NCBI GenBank assembly: GCA_002501855.1
Contig: DAOM01000081.1
Location: 1 to 29,008 of the forward strand
DNA: 29,008 bases
Origin: Candidatus Nitrosopolaris nunavutensis
Lineage (GTDB): Archaea; Thermoproteota; Nitrososphaeria; Nitrososphaerales; Nitrososphaeraceae
Reading direction: 5' to 3'
Part shown: in pieces, positions 1 through 7,705 of the stretch
Layout of the letters: each line of letters opens with the position of its first letter
Position numbering within the stretch: the first letter of the stretch is position 1
The notes under the pieces: generated by a model
What the model was told of the DNA's origin: nothing
The model's input: the letters and a program-made list of their open reading frames with translations, nothing else
The model's database searches: none
Made by a program: the position numbers and the translations under genes

Positions 1-571
1 TTTGTGAGCAAAAACGGTAGGTAATCATACAACTGTTTTGAAGTTATAGACGCAGCATACCTTATGTATACCATCCCTTTGATTAGCTGCTTCTAAAATC
101 AGGGCAATTATTTCGGTCCCACTCCTGTATTTTTTATATGCAGATTGATCTCGTGATGATGATATTATCTCTACATGTATGTCTTTGTAAGAGTGAAATA
201 ACAATATCATCGATGGACGTGTCGATGGACACGTGGATGTATTCAAATCAAGCACGGTAATATTCACCTGCTCATATGATCTGGTCGAAGTCGGCTGTAT
301 CCAGCCAATATATAGTATATCACATCGTCAGATCAACGAGGTGTGTACGTTGCCACCGACTGTAATTATTGTTACACATGTACAGATTTTTATCATTACA
401 TACAATAAGAAGGCTAGACATACTTTCACCCATGCCGCGTGAATCCTGTTTATGGAGATACTGCTAAGCTGGGAAAATTCCTTTATTAGTGGAGCCAGAT
501 TACAATGAAGTTCGGATTTTTCCATCTTTAATTAAGTAAATAAATCATAGCTTTTTTGGATCCTTATTTGA
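1..571. other. Gene-free stretch at left edge
   Basis: No convincing gene is seen. The short open frames here on both strands overlap one another and resemble no family I know. The only local structure is a degenerate tandem 12-mer at 210-233 (tcgatggacgtg followed by tcgatggacacg). The stretch lies downstream of purP, so it probably includes that gene's 3' untranslated region. Confidence 0.5.
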
Positions 572-1672
572 CTAAGTGACTATTTCTGCGAGTTTCTGTT
601 GCTCTATCGCATTTTTAACTTCCATAGCAATTCTTCTGCCCACCCCAAAGGTATGACCGTAATAGTATTTAGTATAAGGGCTCGTTGTTGCCATAATAGG
701 GTTCCCTGGAACTCTGAGCGAAACATCGTAAACCACCAGATCGAGTTCCACCGTAACAATACTTTGTAGTGAGATCGGTCCGATTATTCCCGGAGGGTAT
801 TCTCTATTCGCCGATGCAGTGAAGTCATCACCCATTTTAAACACCTTTTCGAGTAGCGATTCGCGTATACTCGCAGGTGTGTGTCCTATTTCGATATTTT
901 GTAACTCGACATCTATTTCCATTTGTTGCCTGGCCGGTACTGAAGTTGTGAAATCATTGAGATTAGTCTGCAACCTTCTGTCAATACCTAAGAACTCTGT
1001 CTCCCCTCTCATTGGCGAGTAGAAAAAGTTAAAGTTAAAGTATGTACCAATTACGTATTCCTCAATAGTGGCAGAGTCGAGATCGTCCTGGTTAATCAGA
1101 CCTTGTTTGATCTTGAGGTTCGCTTTCTTCATGTAATCCTCGTAGGAGGAAACCATAAAAAATGCTCTCTCTAGTTTCCGTTTTGCTTCTTGAACCTTTA
1201 CCATCGCTAGGCCATCAATTTGTGAGGGTTTTGTGTAGATCCTTGGGTGCCTGATGCTCGCCTTTTCTAGAAGATAGTATTGGTTCCTCTCTGCAGTACG
1301 CTCCTCTGCTCGCAAGAGATGTCGGTTCCCGAATATAGGTATCTCTAAGTTATTTTCAATATTATCATAGCCAAGGTAGGCAGTAAAGGCACGATGCGCG
1401 ATCATTATCGTGTTTAAATGCACCAATTTTTCTTGAATTTCTCGATTCAACATATCAGAAAACTTGTCAAGTAAAATGATTTCATCTGTTAGCCTTTTAA
1501 ATCGTTGATAAGGGAGCTCTCGACCCTTTTGGCAAATGCAAACAGTTTTTATGTTTTCATCTTTAGCCCCGTCCATGATTTCTAGAGCAGAGTGACTTCC
1601 TATTGTGCCAATGGTTATGTTCTTCAAGTCATATTCATTGACAATGTTCGCAACCCGTTGCCGAGTGATCAT
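572..1672 (-). CDS. purP: 5-formaminoimidazole-4-carboxamide ribonucleotide synthetase (PurP)
   Basis: This is an ATP-grasp ligase of purine synthesis. PurP uses formate and ATP to formylate AICAR to FAICAR, replacing the folate-dependent PurH transformylase in many archaea. The 366 residues match the usual family length. Visible hallmarks are the N-terminal GSHSALEIMDGAKDE segment (about 25-39, the family's SHSAL substrate loop), a central ATP-grasp region with acidic and aromatic residues around 190-240 (EEYVIGTYFNFNFFYSP), and a C-terminal YTKYYYG block near 335. The ATG start follows tatA by 90 bases on the same strand. An AT-rich patch (AACTTTTATTAC on the minus strand, near 1705) could be its own promoter. 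Several PurP paralogs exist in archaea and some may not have this exact activity, so the family is firm and the reaction likely. Confidence 0.93.
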   Translation of the reverse strand: MITRQRVANIVNEYDLKNITIGTIGSHSALEIMDGAKDENIKTVCICQKGRELPYQRFKRLTDEIILLDKFSDMLNREIQEKLVHLNTIMIAHRAFTAYLGYDNIENNLEIPIFGNRHLLRAEERTAERNQYYLLEKASIRHPRIYTKPSQIDGLAMVKVQEAKRKLERAFFMVSSYEDYMKKANLKIKQGLINQDDLDSATIEEYVIGTYFNFNFFYSPMRGETEFLGIDRRLQTNLNDFTTSVPARQQMEIDVELQNIEIGHTPASIRESLLEKVFKMGDDFTASANREYPPGIIGPISLQSIVTVELDLVVYDVSLRVPGNPIMATTSPYTKYYYGHTFGVGRRIAMEVKNAIEQQKLAEIVT

Positions 1673-1749
1673 GTCAACGTGTGTACCGACGAGAACGAAT
1701 TGTAATAAAAGTTTCTAAATGAATATGCAACCCTTCTACTTTTTATTCC

Positions 1750-1768
1750 TTTATTTATTTATTTATTT
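1750..1768. repeat. Tetranucleotide tract (TTTA)4 TTT
   Basis: Four and three-quarter copies of TTTA run across the stop codon of tatA, which lies at 1763-1765. On the coding strand the tract reads AAATAAATAAATAAATAAA, so every register soon meets a TAA. Copy-number change would alter only the last few residues of TatA. Confidence 0.9.
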
Positions 1769-2092
1769 GTTTTTACTCTTATTAATTTCGGCTTCAATGG
1801 CAATCCTCAACTCGTCATCGTTCTTGTTCGTATAATCAATTCCAAGAGTCTCGGCAATTGCTTCTAGTTTTTCCCTTCCTACAACACTTGTGTCTTGGTT
1901 TCTAATCTGTTGAAGCTCCCTTCTTGCCTCAATTCTAGCCTTCTCGTATTCTGTTGTCGCCTTCCCAAAAGACTTAGCAAGTTCAGGGATCTTCTTGACT
2001 CCAAAAATGAGAATTACCCCAATAAGGATGATGATTATCACCTCCACGCTGTTGACTATAGCCATCATAAGCGTCGTTAATTCGAAAAACAT
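1763..2092 (-). CDS. tatA: Twin-arginine translocase subunit TatA
   Basis: This is the small membrane subunit that oligomerises to pass folded Tat substrates across the cell membrane. Its 109 residues show the standard plan: a short N-terminus, one membrane helix at about 15-31 (SVEVIIIILIGVILIFG), the FG hinge followed by an amphipathic helix (FGVKKIPELAKSFGKA, about 30-45), then a charged cytosolic tail. The tail carries an extra segment ending in an Asn/Lys-rich terminus. The ATG overlaps the stop codon of the upstream broken tatC by one base (TAATG), which suggests the pair was once translationally coupled. TatA itself is intact and shows no sign of decay. With its neighbour destroyed, it would need a TatC encoded elsewhere. 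TatB-like or TatE-like naming is possible, but the family is clear. Confidence 0.92.
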   Translation of the reverse strand: MFFELTTLMMAIVNSVEVIIIILIGVILIFGVKKIPELAKSFGKATTEYEKARIEARRELQQIRNQDTSVVGREKLEAIAETLGIDYTNKNDDELRIAIEAEINKSKNK

Positions 2093-2912
2093 TATGTAGA
2101 TTTATATTGATAACATTGATGATTTAAGTTTAATTCTTTATGTAATTTAGAAGCATATGGACTTGGCGTTCCTATACTCCTTCTCTTCTCCTTTCTCACA
2201 ATTGCCATAATTCCAACTATCATAGGCACTCCAACAAACCAGGTATAGTAATTCCACTTCCATCGGGCATTATTATAGCACCGAAAATTACCAAAATAAT
2301 AATAGCATACCGAAAGTTATGTCTACAAAATTTGGCACCAATTAATGCAGTATAGAAACTGCAAACACGACAATAGGAACTCAAACGCAATTCCAAAGCC
2401 CAGAAAGAATTGTAGTACAAATGATATAAAATCATTCACTATTAAGAAATGTTTCTACGCCGATAGCCTGCCTGTACTTGTAGAGAAAACTAAGCGCGAA
2501 TAGAATTACTGCAATATATGAGAAGGCAATAGCAGCCACGAACAATGAGATCGGAGGAGAAATACACTTATTATTCCTGCTCCCTTTGGTTGTTTGTCAA
2601 ATGCAGGGGAAATAAACCATATATCTACCTGATAATTATCTGTACGGAGGTCATTATACCAATCAACATTGAAACATGTAGCTGAGCAAGAAAGCTTGGC
2701 TGGCGAAAGGAGCATGGCCTGCATAGATGAGGTAATTTGGATGGCAAAATTATGAAATATGTCTAGGTATGGGTAATAGAACACAAAGTGAACTCCATTA
2801 AATTCAAATGGTCGAAAGAGAAAGGTTATAGAAAAATGGTGAGAACTGTAATCGCAATTACTATGCGAGGGATTGTGGTACGAAGATCCTCGATATTCTC
2901 GCGAAAAGTCAT
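2092..2912 (-). pseudogene. tatC: Broken tatC (Sec-independent translocase TatC), at least eight frame changes
   Basis: Joining minus-strand frames recovers most of a TatC. It starts MTFRENIEDLRTTIPRIVIA at 2912, the usual cytosolic N-terminus and first helix, and reaches a TAA at 2831-2824. It continues in another frame through ITFLFRPFEFNG and YPYLDIFHNFAIQITSSMQ, then LHVSMLIGIMTSVQIIIR, then FISPAFDKQPKGAGIIS (the FxxPAL...E/K..G region), then LSFLYKYRQAIGVETFLN, DFISFVLQFFLGFGIAFEF, PIVVFAVSIL, GAKFCRHNFRYAIIILVIFG and TWFVGVPMIVGIMAI, ending in a basic tail and a TAA overlapping the tatA ATG. The order and spacing of all six membrane segments fit TatC of about 270 residues. Consecutive pieces lie in frames 2-0-2-0-1-0-1-2-0, so one sequencing error cannot explain it. 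The gene cannot make a normal product. Confidence 0.9.
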
Positions 2913-3104
2913 TTCTGCTGACCTGATGTATTAGTATGAATACCTAGTATCGTAAGGAAATATAATTGTGTGCGCCGTATTGACTGTGGAAGTGTTTTAC
3001 GTATAAAAAGTCTAGGTTCACAGATAATAATGGGTTATGCTGGGCAGATGACTGGAGTGCAATTCTGCGTAATCTAAAAAAATAGCTTATAGATAAACTA
3101 TCTC

Positions 3105-3551
3105 GTGAGTACTGTCAATGAAATAGCATCACGTAAGGAGATTGTCACAATAACTGCAGATTCGGGAAAGACCGCTTACGAAGTTGCAGACCTGATGAAG
3201 AGGAATAGAGTGGGTTCAATAATTGTGATAGACAAAAAAAGACAACCGATGGGAATTATAACTGAGCGGGACATGGTCAAACGTGTTTGCCTCAAAAATG
3301 TCGCGTCAAGCAGAATAAAAGTAGAAGAAATTATGTCTACCCCACTTATCACGATCATGTCTTACGACTCAATCGAGACTGCCTCAAGAGTAATGACTAA
3401 AAACAAGATAAAGAGATTAATTATTTTAGAAGCAGATAATAGAATTACGGGCGTGTTAAGCGCATCTGATATAACCAAGCACTTGGCAGAGATATTGCTT
3501 GATGATCATAATCAGTATAGGTCTTTACGGTTTGCGGTTGATCTTTCTTAG
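3105..3551 (+). CDS. CBS-domain pair protein
   Basis: A soluble protein of 148 residues made almost entirely of two CBS domains (about 8-65 and 75-132). Each has the expected pattern: a hydrophobic strand, then GSIIVIDKKRQPMGIITERDM in the first (shown here only as the GIITERD signature) and GVLSASD in the second. Stand-alone CBS pairs bind adenine nucleotides such as AMP, ATP or S-adenosylmethionine and act as energy or metabolite sensors for a partner protein. No partner domain is fused, so the target is unknown. The start is GTG, with a T/A-rich box (CTAAAAAAATAG at about 3074-3085) some 26 bases before it, which suits a leaderless transcript. A strong inverted repeat follows the gene. Confidence 0.88.
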   Translation: MSTVNEIASRKEIVTITADSGKTAYEVADLMKRNRVGSIIVIDKKRQPMGIITERDMVKRVCLKNVASSRIKVEEIMSTPLITIMSYDSIETASRVMTKNKIKRLIILEADNRITGVLSASDITKHLAEILLDDHNQYRSLRFAVDLS

Positions 3552-4007
3552 CAATAGCACTTATTGTTGGCCTTGCTTGAGTTTGATGTAATTCTGAAGC
3601 CTGATCCTGACACAACAAGCTTCAGAATTTAACTTTTAGTAGATCGTGCCGATCACTTAATCCAACTGATCATGGTAATAAGACAATTCAAGTCATTGCA
3701 TCACCTTGTCTATATTTGTGGAACTGATGCCACGATAACCCAGTACACTTAACGTAAACACCAAATATAGTAATAATCCTATTCTCGCGATATTTTGAAT
3801 CATTTTGTTCTGTACGCATATAAGTGTCAGAAAATATTAGTTCTTTCGCCATGTCCTTGAACGAATCGAATCTGTGAGTTATTAAGCCGAAAATTATGAA
3901 GCCTCATCAGACGTTGGTATAAACCAACATGCGAAATAGTGTTACTCGGAGAGTTTAGAGAAGATTTCAAATGTGCTTTTATTTAATCTTCGACATCTTT
4001 AGTCAAG
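3552..4007. other. Intergenic region between convergent genes
   Basis: There is no coding sequence I can support. It holds an 11-bp inverted repeat at 3590-3629 (listed separately) and a small hairpin GTTGGT-ATAA-ACCAAC at 3913-3928 whose loop includes a TATA-like core. I found no gene remnant in the frames I checked. Confidence 0.5.
3590..3629. terminator. 11-bp inverted repeat after the CBS gene
   Basis: AATTCTGAAGC at 3590-3600 is perfectly complementary to GCTTCAGAATT at 3619-3629, with an 18-base loop. It begins 38 bases after the CBS-protein stop codon and is followed by a short T-rich stretch (AACTTTTAG). A transcript-end hairpin is the simplest reading. A protein-binding site is the alternative, because archaeal termination usually depends on T tracts and not on hairpins. 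Confidence 0.45.
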
Positions 4008-4439
4008 TTACTGTTGTATTGCTTCTTCAAATAACTTCTTTCTTACCTTAATTGGTACATCGTAGTAAGCCGCTAAGGCGATTGAATCTGATGCACGATA
4101 ATTTCTCAAGACTAAATTCTCCTTTCTACTTTTAAAGTATAGATTTGCACGTAGAACTGAACCGCTCTGATAAACTCTCACTTCCATCAGAAGTAAGTCT
4201 TGGATAACTGCTATCTCTTCAACTAGATTGTAGATTGTCGGTATGGTATTTTTATCGCCGTCTCGGAAGCGTAATATATGCCTGGCAACCTCGCCCGAAA
4301 AAGCACGCATTGGAAATTCTTTCCCCTCAAATGTCTTTAATATTACAACGCCTTCTAGTCCCCGCTCGTCTGCAAAACCGACATAGCTTATTTTTGCCAA
4401 AACATACTCTTCATCTGTGTCTGGAACTTCATCAGGCAT
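4008..4439 (-). CDS. Bifunctional nuclease domain (DUF151) protein
   Basis: This 143-residue protein is mostly a single DUF151/BFN fold (about 12-135). The family signature is visible: VVILKTFEGKEFPMRAFSGE near 30-50 (the 'L.....R.LPI.IG..EA' position), then an internal strand-rich region with LLMEVRVYQSGSVLRANLYF (about 85-105), and the RASDSIALAAYYDVPI segment (about 116-131), which matches the conserved 'RPSDAIALA.R...PI' motif. Plant and bacterial members have been described with DNase/RNase activity, but the archaeal function is not established, so the nuclease name is by family only. It stands alone, convergent to the CBS gene, with 589 bases to the divergent phosphatase gene. Confidence 0.88.
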   Translation of the reverse strand: MPDEVPDTDEEYVLAKISYVGFADERGLEGVVILKTFEGKEFPMRAFSGEVARHILRFRDGDKNTIPTIYNLVEEIAVIQDLLLMEVRVYQSGSVLRANLYFKSRKENLVLRNYRASDSIALAAYYDVPIKVRKKLFEEAIQQ

Positions 4440-5028
4440 ATGTTATACAGTGAAATATAACATTGATAACAATTAAGGGTTGTGAGTATTTGATTTAATT
4501 GCAATGGGATATGCAAATTTGGCAGTAGCCTGCGTATTACCACTGTTATAAAGAGCAAACGGGGATACTTCCAGTAATTCGATCGATTCTCTGGGTAACC
4601 CAAATAGGGATCCTGTTTTCGCGCTCTCATTTCCACAAAATTAAACTTCTTAATGACCACTACTGGGTTTTCAGTGCCGCTGACCATATGTAGAATTTTT
4701 TAACACATACACCATCCCTAAACTAATTCCGATAGTTTAATCCAAAGCTTCGAGATATAATACAAGCCTTCTTATTCTGTTGACCTTTAAAGTAAATATT
4801 CATTAAATAATTAGATGTTCAGAGGCTTTGGTATTGATATGACCGTTTGTAGAGAAAAAATGGTGGCTTTGAAACTGAGAAGAAATAGAGAGCTGGAGAA
4901 TGTAAATATACGTGAATTTAAGTAATTGAGGTGTGTTATTTTTGCAGCCCCAATCTGACCACAGAAAGACACGATTTATCATCATATTATATAAATTAAA
5001 TAATCTAATTTAATCAGACAGTTACGGT
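4440..5028. other. Divergent intergenic region
   Basis: Between the DUF151 gene (minus) and the phosphatase gene (plus). An open frame of 99 codons on the minus strand (4687 to 4388) begins MVSGTENPVVVIKKF and runs past the DUF151 start in another frame. I do not recognise it, and its second half looks random. A 7-bp hairpin (TAAACTA / TAGTTTA, 4719-4739) is also present. The right end carries the phosphatase promoter. Confidence 0.45.
4988..4997 (+). promoter_or_regulatory. TATA box of the phosphatase gene
   Basis: TATATAAATT is centred about 37 bases before the ATG at 5029. With the usual archaeal spacing of about 26 bases to the start site, transcription would begin near 5018 and give a leader of about 11 bases. 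Confidence 0.5.
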
Positions 5029-5574
5029 ATGACTAGAATTGGCAATGCCTATAGATGGGTACATGCGCATATGACAACTAGACCAACCAATTACAGCTGG
5101 GTTATCAAAGATAAGCTAGCGGGTAGTGGGATACCCATGACTTATTCCCAGTTTCTATGGGTACTAGCACATGGGATCAAGACCATAATTACTGTAAGAG
5201 AAGTGCCGTTGCCAGCGCACTGGCTTACAAATAATATTAATCATTATATTAATAATAATGGAAGTAACCTTGAGTATCTCCATTTAAAAGTAGAAGATTA
5301 CGGTGCTCCCTCTCTTGAACAATTGGATATTACGGTCGATTATATAAAAAAGCAAATAGATAGTGAAAAACCTGTTATGGTTCACTGCGCCGCAGGTAAA
5401 GGAAGAACGGGGACAATTTTAGCTGCTTATCTGCTCAAAGAAGAAGAAAATTTAGGTGCCGAAAAAGCTATCATGAGGATCAGGAAGCTTCGACCTGGAT
5501 CGGTTCAATCAGAAACACAAAAAAAATGTATAGAATCATATGAACAGTACATTAAAAAACACGCAAACAGTTAG
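5029..5574 (+). CDS. Dual-specificity-type protein tyrosine phosphatase
   Basis: A cysteine-based phosphatase that would remove phosphate from tyrosine, serine/threonine or non-protein substrates through a phospho-cysteine intermediate. The P-loop is complete: HCAAGKGRTG at about 119-128, with nucleophile C120 and phosphate-binding R126. The likely general acid is D90 in the VEDYGAP loop, about 30 residues earlier, as expected for dual-specificity phosphatases. The FLWVLAHGIKTIITV segment (about 42-56) is the typical strand before the catalytic core. At 181 residues it is a single-domain enzyme without a membrane segment. It resembles DUSP23-like small atypical phosphatases of archaea. No kinase gene lies nearby, so the substrate cannot be inferred. 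It is convergent to asnB. Confidence 0.9.
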   Translation: MTRIGNAYRWVHAHMTTRPTNYSWVIKDKLAGSGIPMTYSQFLWVLAHGIKTIITVREVPLPAHWLTNNINHYINNNGSNLEYLHLKVEDYGAPSLEQLDITVDYIKKQIDSEKPVMVHCAAGKGRTGTILAAYLLKEEENLGAEKAIMRIRKLRPGSVQSETQKKCIESYEQYIKKHANS

Positions 5575-6022
5575 TAGTCTTTTCCTTCTGTCTTTTTCCT
5601 CTCATTACCCCGCATAGAATCGCCGCCATATTTTTAAGGATTTGGTCAAGTCAACTGCTACCTGAGCATTCCAAAGGCCCTGTCAAATCACAGCTGAAAT
5701 AGTTATTCTTCATTGGGTATGTTTCTCATACCGCCGAGTTCATAACTTGAGTGCAAAAAATCAAAAGCACCAAGAGCAGATCCCTTATTGGAAGCGTTGG
5801 AGAGGCAGGTGAATTATTAATAGGATGCTTTACATGCGCAGGTAGTTCGTTTTCAACATTTCTAGATTCGTTGCATGAGCGACTGTTTCACTACTCGCAC
5901 CAGTTCAAATTTTGTTATCATCTTTGATAATTACGCCTTGTCTTATTACACGTGGATTTCCAAAAGATCGACCTGCAAAATAGCCGGATCGAGGGTAGAA
6001 CCTGCAACGTGATCATTAGACA
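5575..6022 (-). other. Intergenic region with a possible decayed gene
   Basis: No intact gene. On the minus strand, several short open pieces in different frames look protein-like and run in order: RFYPRSGYFAGRSFGNPRV to about 5906, then TGASSETVAHATNLEML, then ALGAFDFLHSSYELGGM and NIPNEE (ending near 5706), then a basic tail KYGGDSMRGNERKKTEG ending inside the phosphatase stop region. They could be the remains of one gene broken by stops and frameshifts, as in tatC. I do not recognise the family, so this is tentative. Confidence 0.3.
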
Positions 6023-7705
6023 CTATCTTTTATTTGGTTTTGCCAGGACGCTTTGTTCGAATGTTGGTAGTGTCTTCGAAATGCTATCGAAATACATTTG
6101 CACATGAGGTTCTGCAATCCACATTTTTTCATTTTCAAATAGATATCCATATCTTTGTGAGCTTCCTATTTTTTCACGCGCTCTAAGAACATCAAGATAC
6201 CGGTTAGAGATAGTAGACTCATCAAATCCGTGTTTTCTAGCAATTGCATCGACTACGTTATGCATACCTGAACCGTGCTGTGCCGCTTCCTTTATACGGT
6301 ATGCGATATTTCTAGGGATACCCAACCTCTGAGCTAATTTTCGATGAACATGTTTGCCAAACATATCTTCTACGCCCTTCACATTCAATTTCAAATCCAT
6401 CTGCATTGAGAGTCTGATTACTTTCATGTCAAGAAATGGCTCGCGCATCTCTATACTATGTGCCATCGTAATTTTGTCCTCTCGTTCTAGAGTTTCTCTG
6501 TAAAGCAAGAGCAAATCTTCTGTCATGTGCTCCCGTAATTTTTGGTATCCTTCTTTTTCAAGTACTTTTGCATACCATGCATAGCCGCCAAAAAGCTCAT
6601 CTGCTCCTTGACCTGTGAGCATTACGTTGATTCCATCCTCGTGTGCAAGCTTTACGGCAGCATAGACTGGGATTGCGACCTCTATCTGTCCAGCGTTTGT
6701 ATCTTCAATAGTGTCGATAATCTCTGGTATCAATTGTTCTACTTCATCGTTTGTCAGTTCATTAACTCTCAACTTAAGATCTAATTTCTTGGCTATTTGT
6801 CGAGCGAATACAATATCGCTTGAGCCATGAACTCCGCCCGTGTAACAAATAACCTCCTTGACCATTTTCTTCGCTAACCATGCAATAATTACACTGTCAA
6901 TTCCGCCCGAGAAAATTATCCCAACTCTATTAAAATCTTGAGTGCGCTTCTTCATCGATGCGAGCAATGCTTTTTCGTATGCCTCGGCTGCCGAAGTAAG
7001 TGTTTTATAGACAATCCTCGCTGAACGTACAGGAGGATGTGATACTTGGATTTCTTTTAACTTATCATTTGGTTTAATAATTACTGCGCATCCTGGCAGG
7101 ACTCTGTTTGTTGGTTCCCTTATTCCTATTTTCCACAAGGCCTTACGCTCAGATGCGAAGGCGACTAGGCGATCATTTTCGCCATAATAAATCTGTCTTA
7201 CACCCATTCTATCTCTGACCAAAGCCATAGTTCCCGTTTGTTCGTCTTTGATAACAATAGCGTAAACCCCATCAAGTTCGGCAACGGTCTTCTTGATCGC
7301 ACACAGGAGATCGTTATTTCTTCTAAAGTGATCTTCTAACAAATGAACAATAACTTCACTGTCTGTTTGAGTGGCAAACTTATGGTGTTTGACTAATCTC
7401 TTTCGAATTCTTTTATAATTGTATATCTCTCCATTATGCTCTATGGTTAATCTTCCATTACAACTACTAAAGGGCTGTTGTCCGCAAGTACCACCCACAA
7501 TGGCAAGTCTCACGTGGCCTAAGGCGCTATCTCCAGAAATTTTATGATATTTTAAATCTGAAAACGAGTCCGACTGTACTACACGTCGATTCGCCGCGAT
7601 TCCTGCTCCGTCCGGACCCCGATTTATCATACAAGAGAGCATAGATCCGATGAGCGGCACGACGTTTTCACCCTTTTTACTCAAAATGCCTACTATTCCA
7701 CACAT
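6023..7705 (-). CDS. asnB: Asparagine synthetase (glutamine-hydrolysing)
   Basis: It makes asparagine from aspartate, ATP and glutamine in the cytoplasm. The protein has the two standard domains. The first is an N-terminal class II glutaminase that starts MCGIVGIL, in which Cys2 becomes the catalytic N-terminal cysteine after Met removal; RGPDGAG at 29-35 and the EHNGEIYN segment at 89-96 are glutamine-site motifs. The second is a C-terminal synthetase with the PP-loop SGGIDS at 266-271 and a TGQGADELFGGY block that binds the aspartyl-adenylate. At 560 residues it is close to the usual length. The MCG start fixes the initiation codon. It stands alone, with long spacers on both sides. Related amidotransferases can amidate other acids, but all asparagine-synthetase motifs are present. 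Confidence 0.94.
   Translation of the reverse strand: MCGIVGILSKKGENVVPLIGSMLSCMINRGPDGAGIAANRRVVQSDSFSDLKYHKISGDSALGHVRLAIVGGTCGQQPFSSCNGRLTIEHNGEIYNYKRIRKRLVKHHKFATQTDSEVIVHLLEDHFRRNNDLLCAIKKTVAELDGVYAIVIKDEQTGTMALVRDRMGVRQIYYGENDRLVAFASERKALWKIGIREPTNRVLPGCAVIIKPNDKLKEIQVSHPPVRSARIVYKTLTSAAEAYEKALLASMKKRTQDFNRVGIIFSGGIDSVIIAWLAKKMVKEVICYTGGVHGSSDIVFARQIAKKLDLKLRVNELTNDEVEQLIPEIIDTIEDTNAGQIEVAIPVYAAVKLAHEDGINVMLTGQGADELFGGYAWYAKVLEKEGYQKLREHMTEDLLLLYRETLEREDKITMAHSIEMREPFLDMKVIRLSMQMDLKLNVKGVEDMFGKHVHRKLAQRLGIPRNIAYRIKEAAQHGSGMHNVVDAIARKHGFDESTISNRYLDVLRAREKIGSSQRYGYLFENEKMWIAEPHVQMYFDSISKTLPTFEQSVLAKPNKR

Noticed and set aside
4388..4687. 99-codon minus-strand frame upstream of the DUF151 gene
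   Set aside because: It overlaps the DUF151 start in another frame, its second half looks random and no family is recognisable. Not called as a gene.
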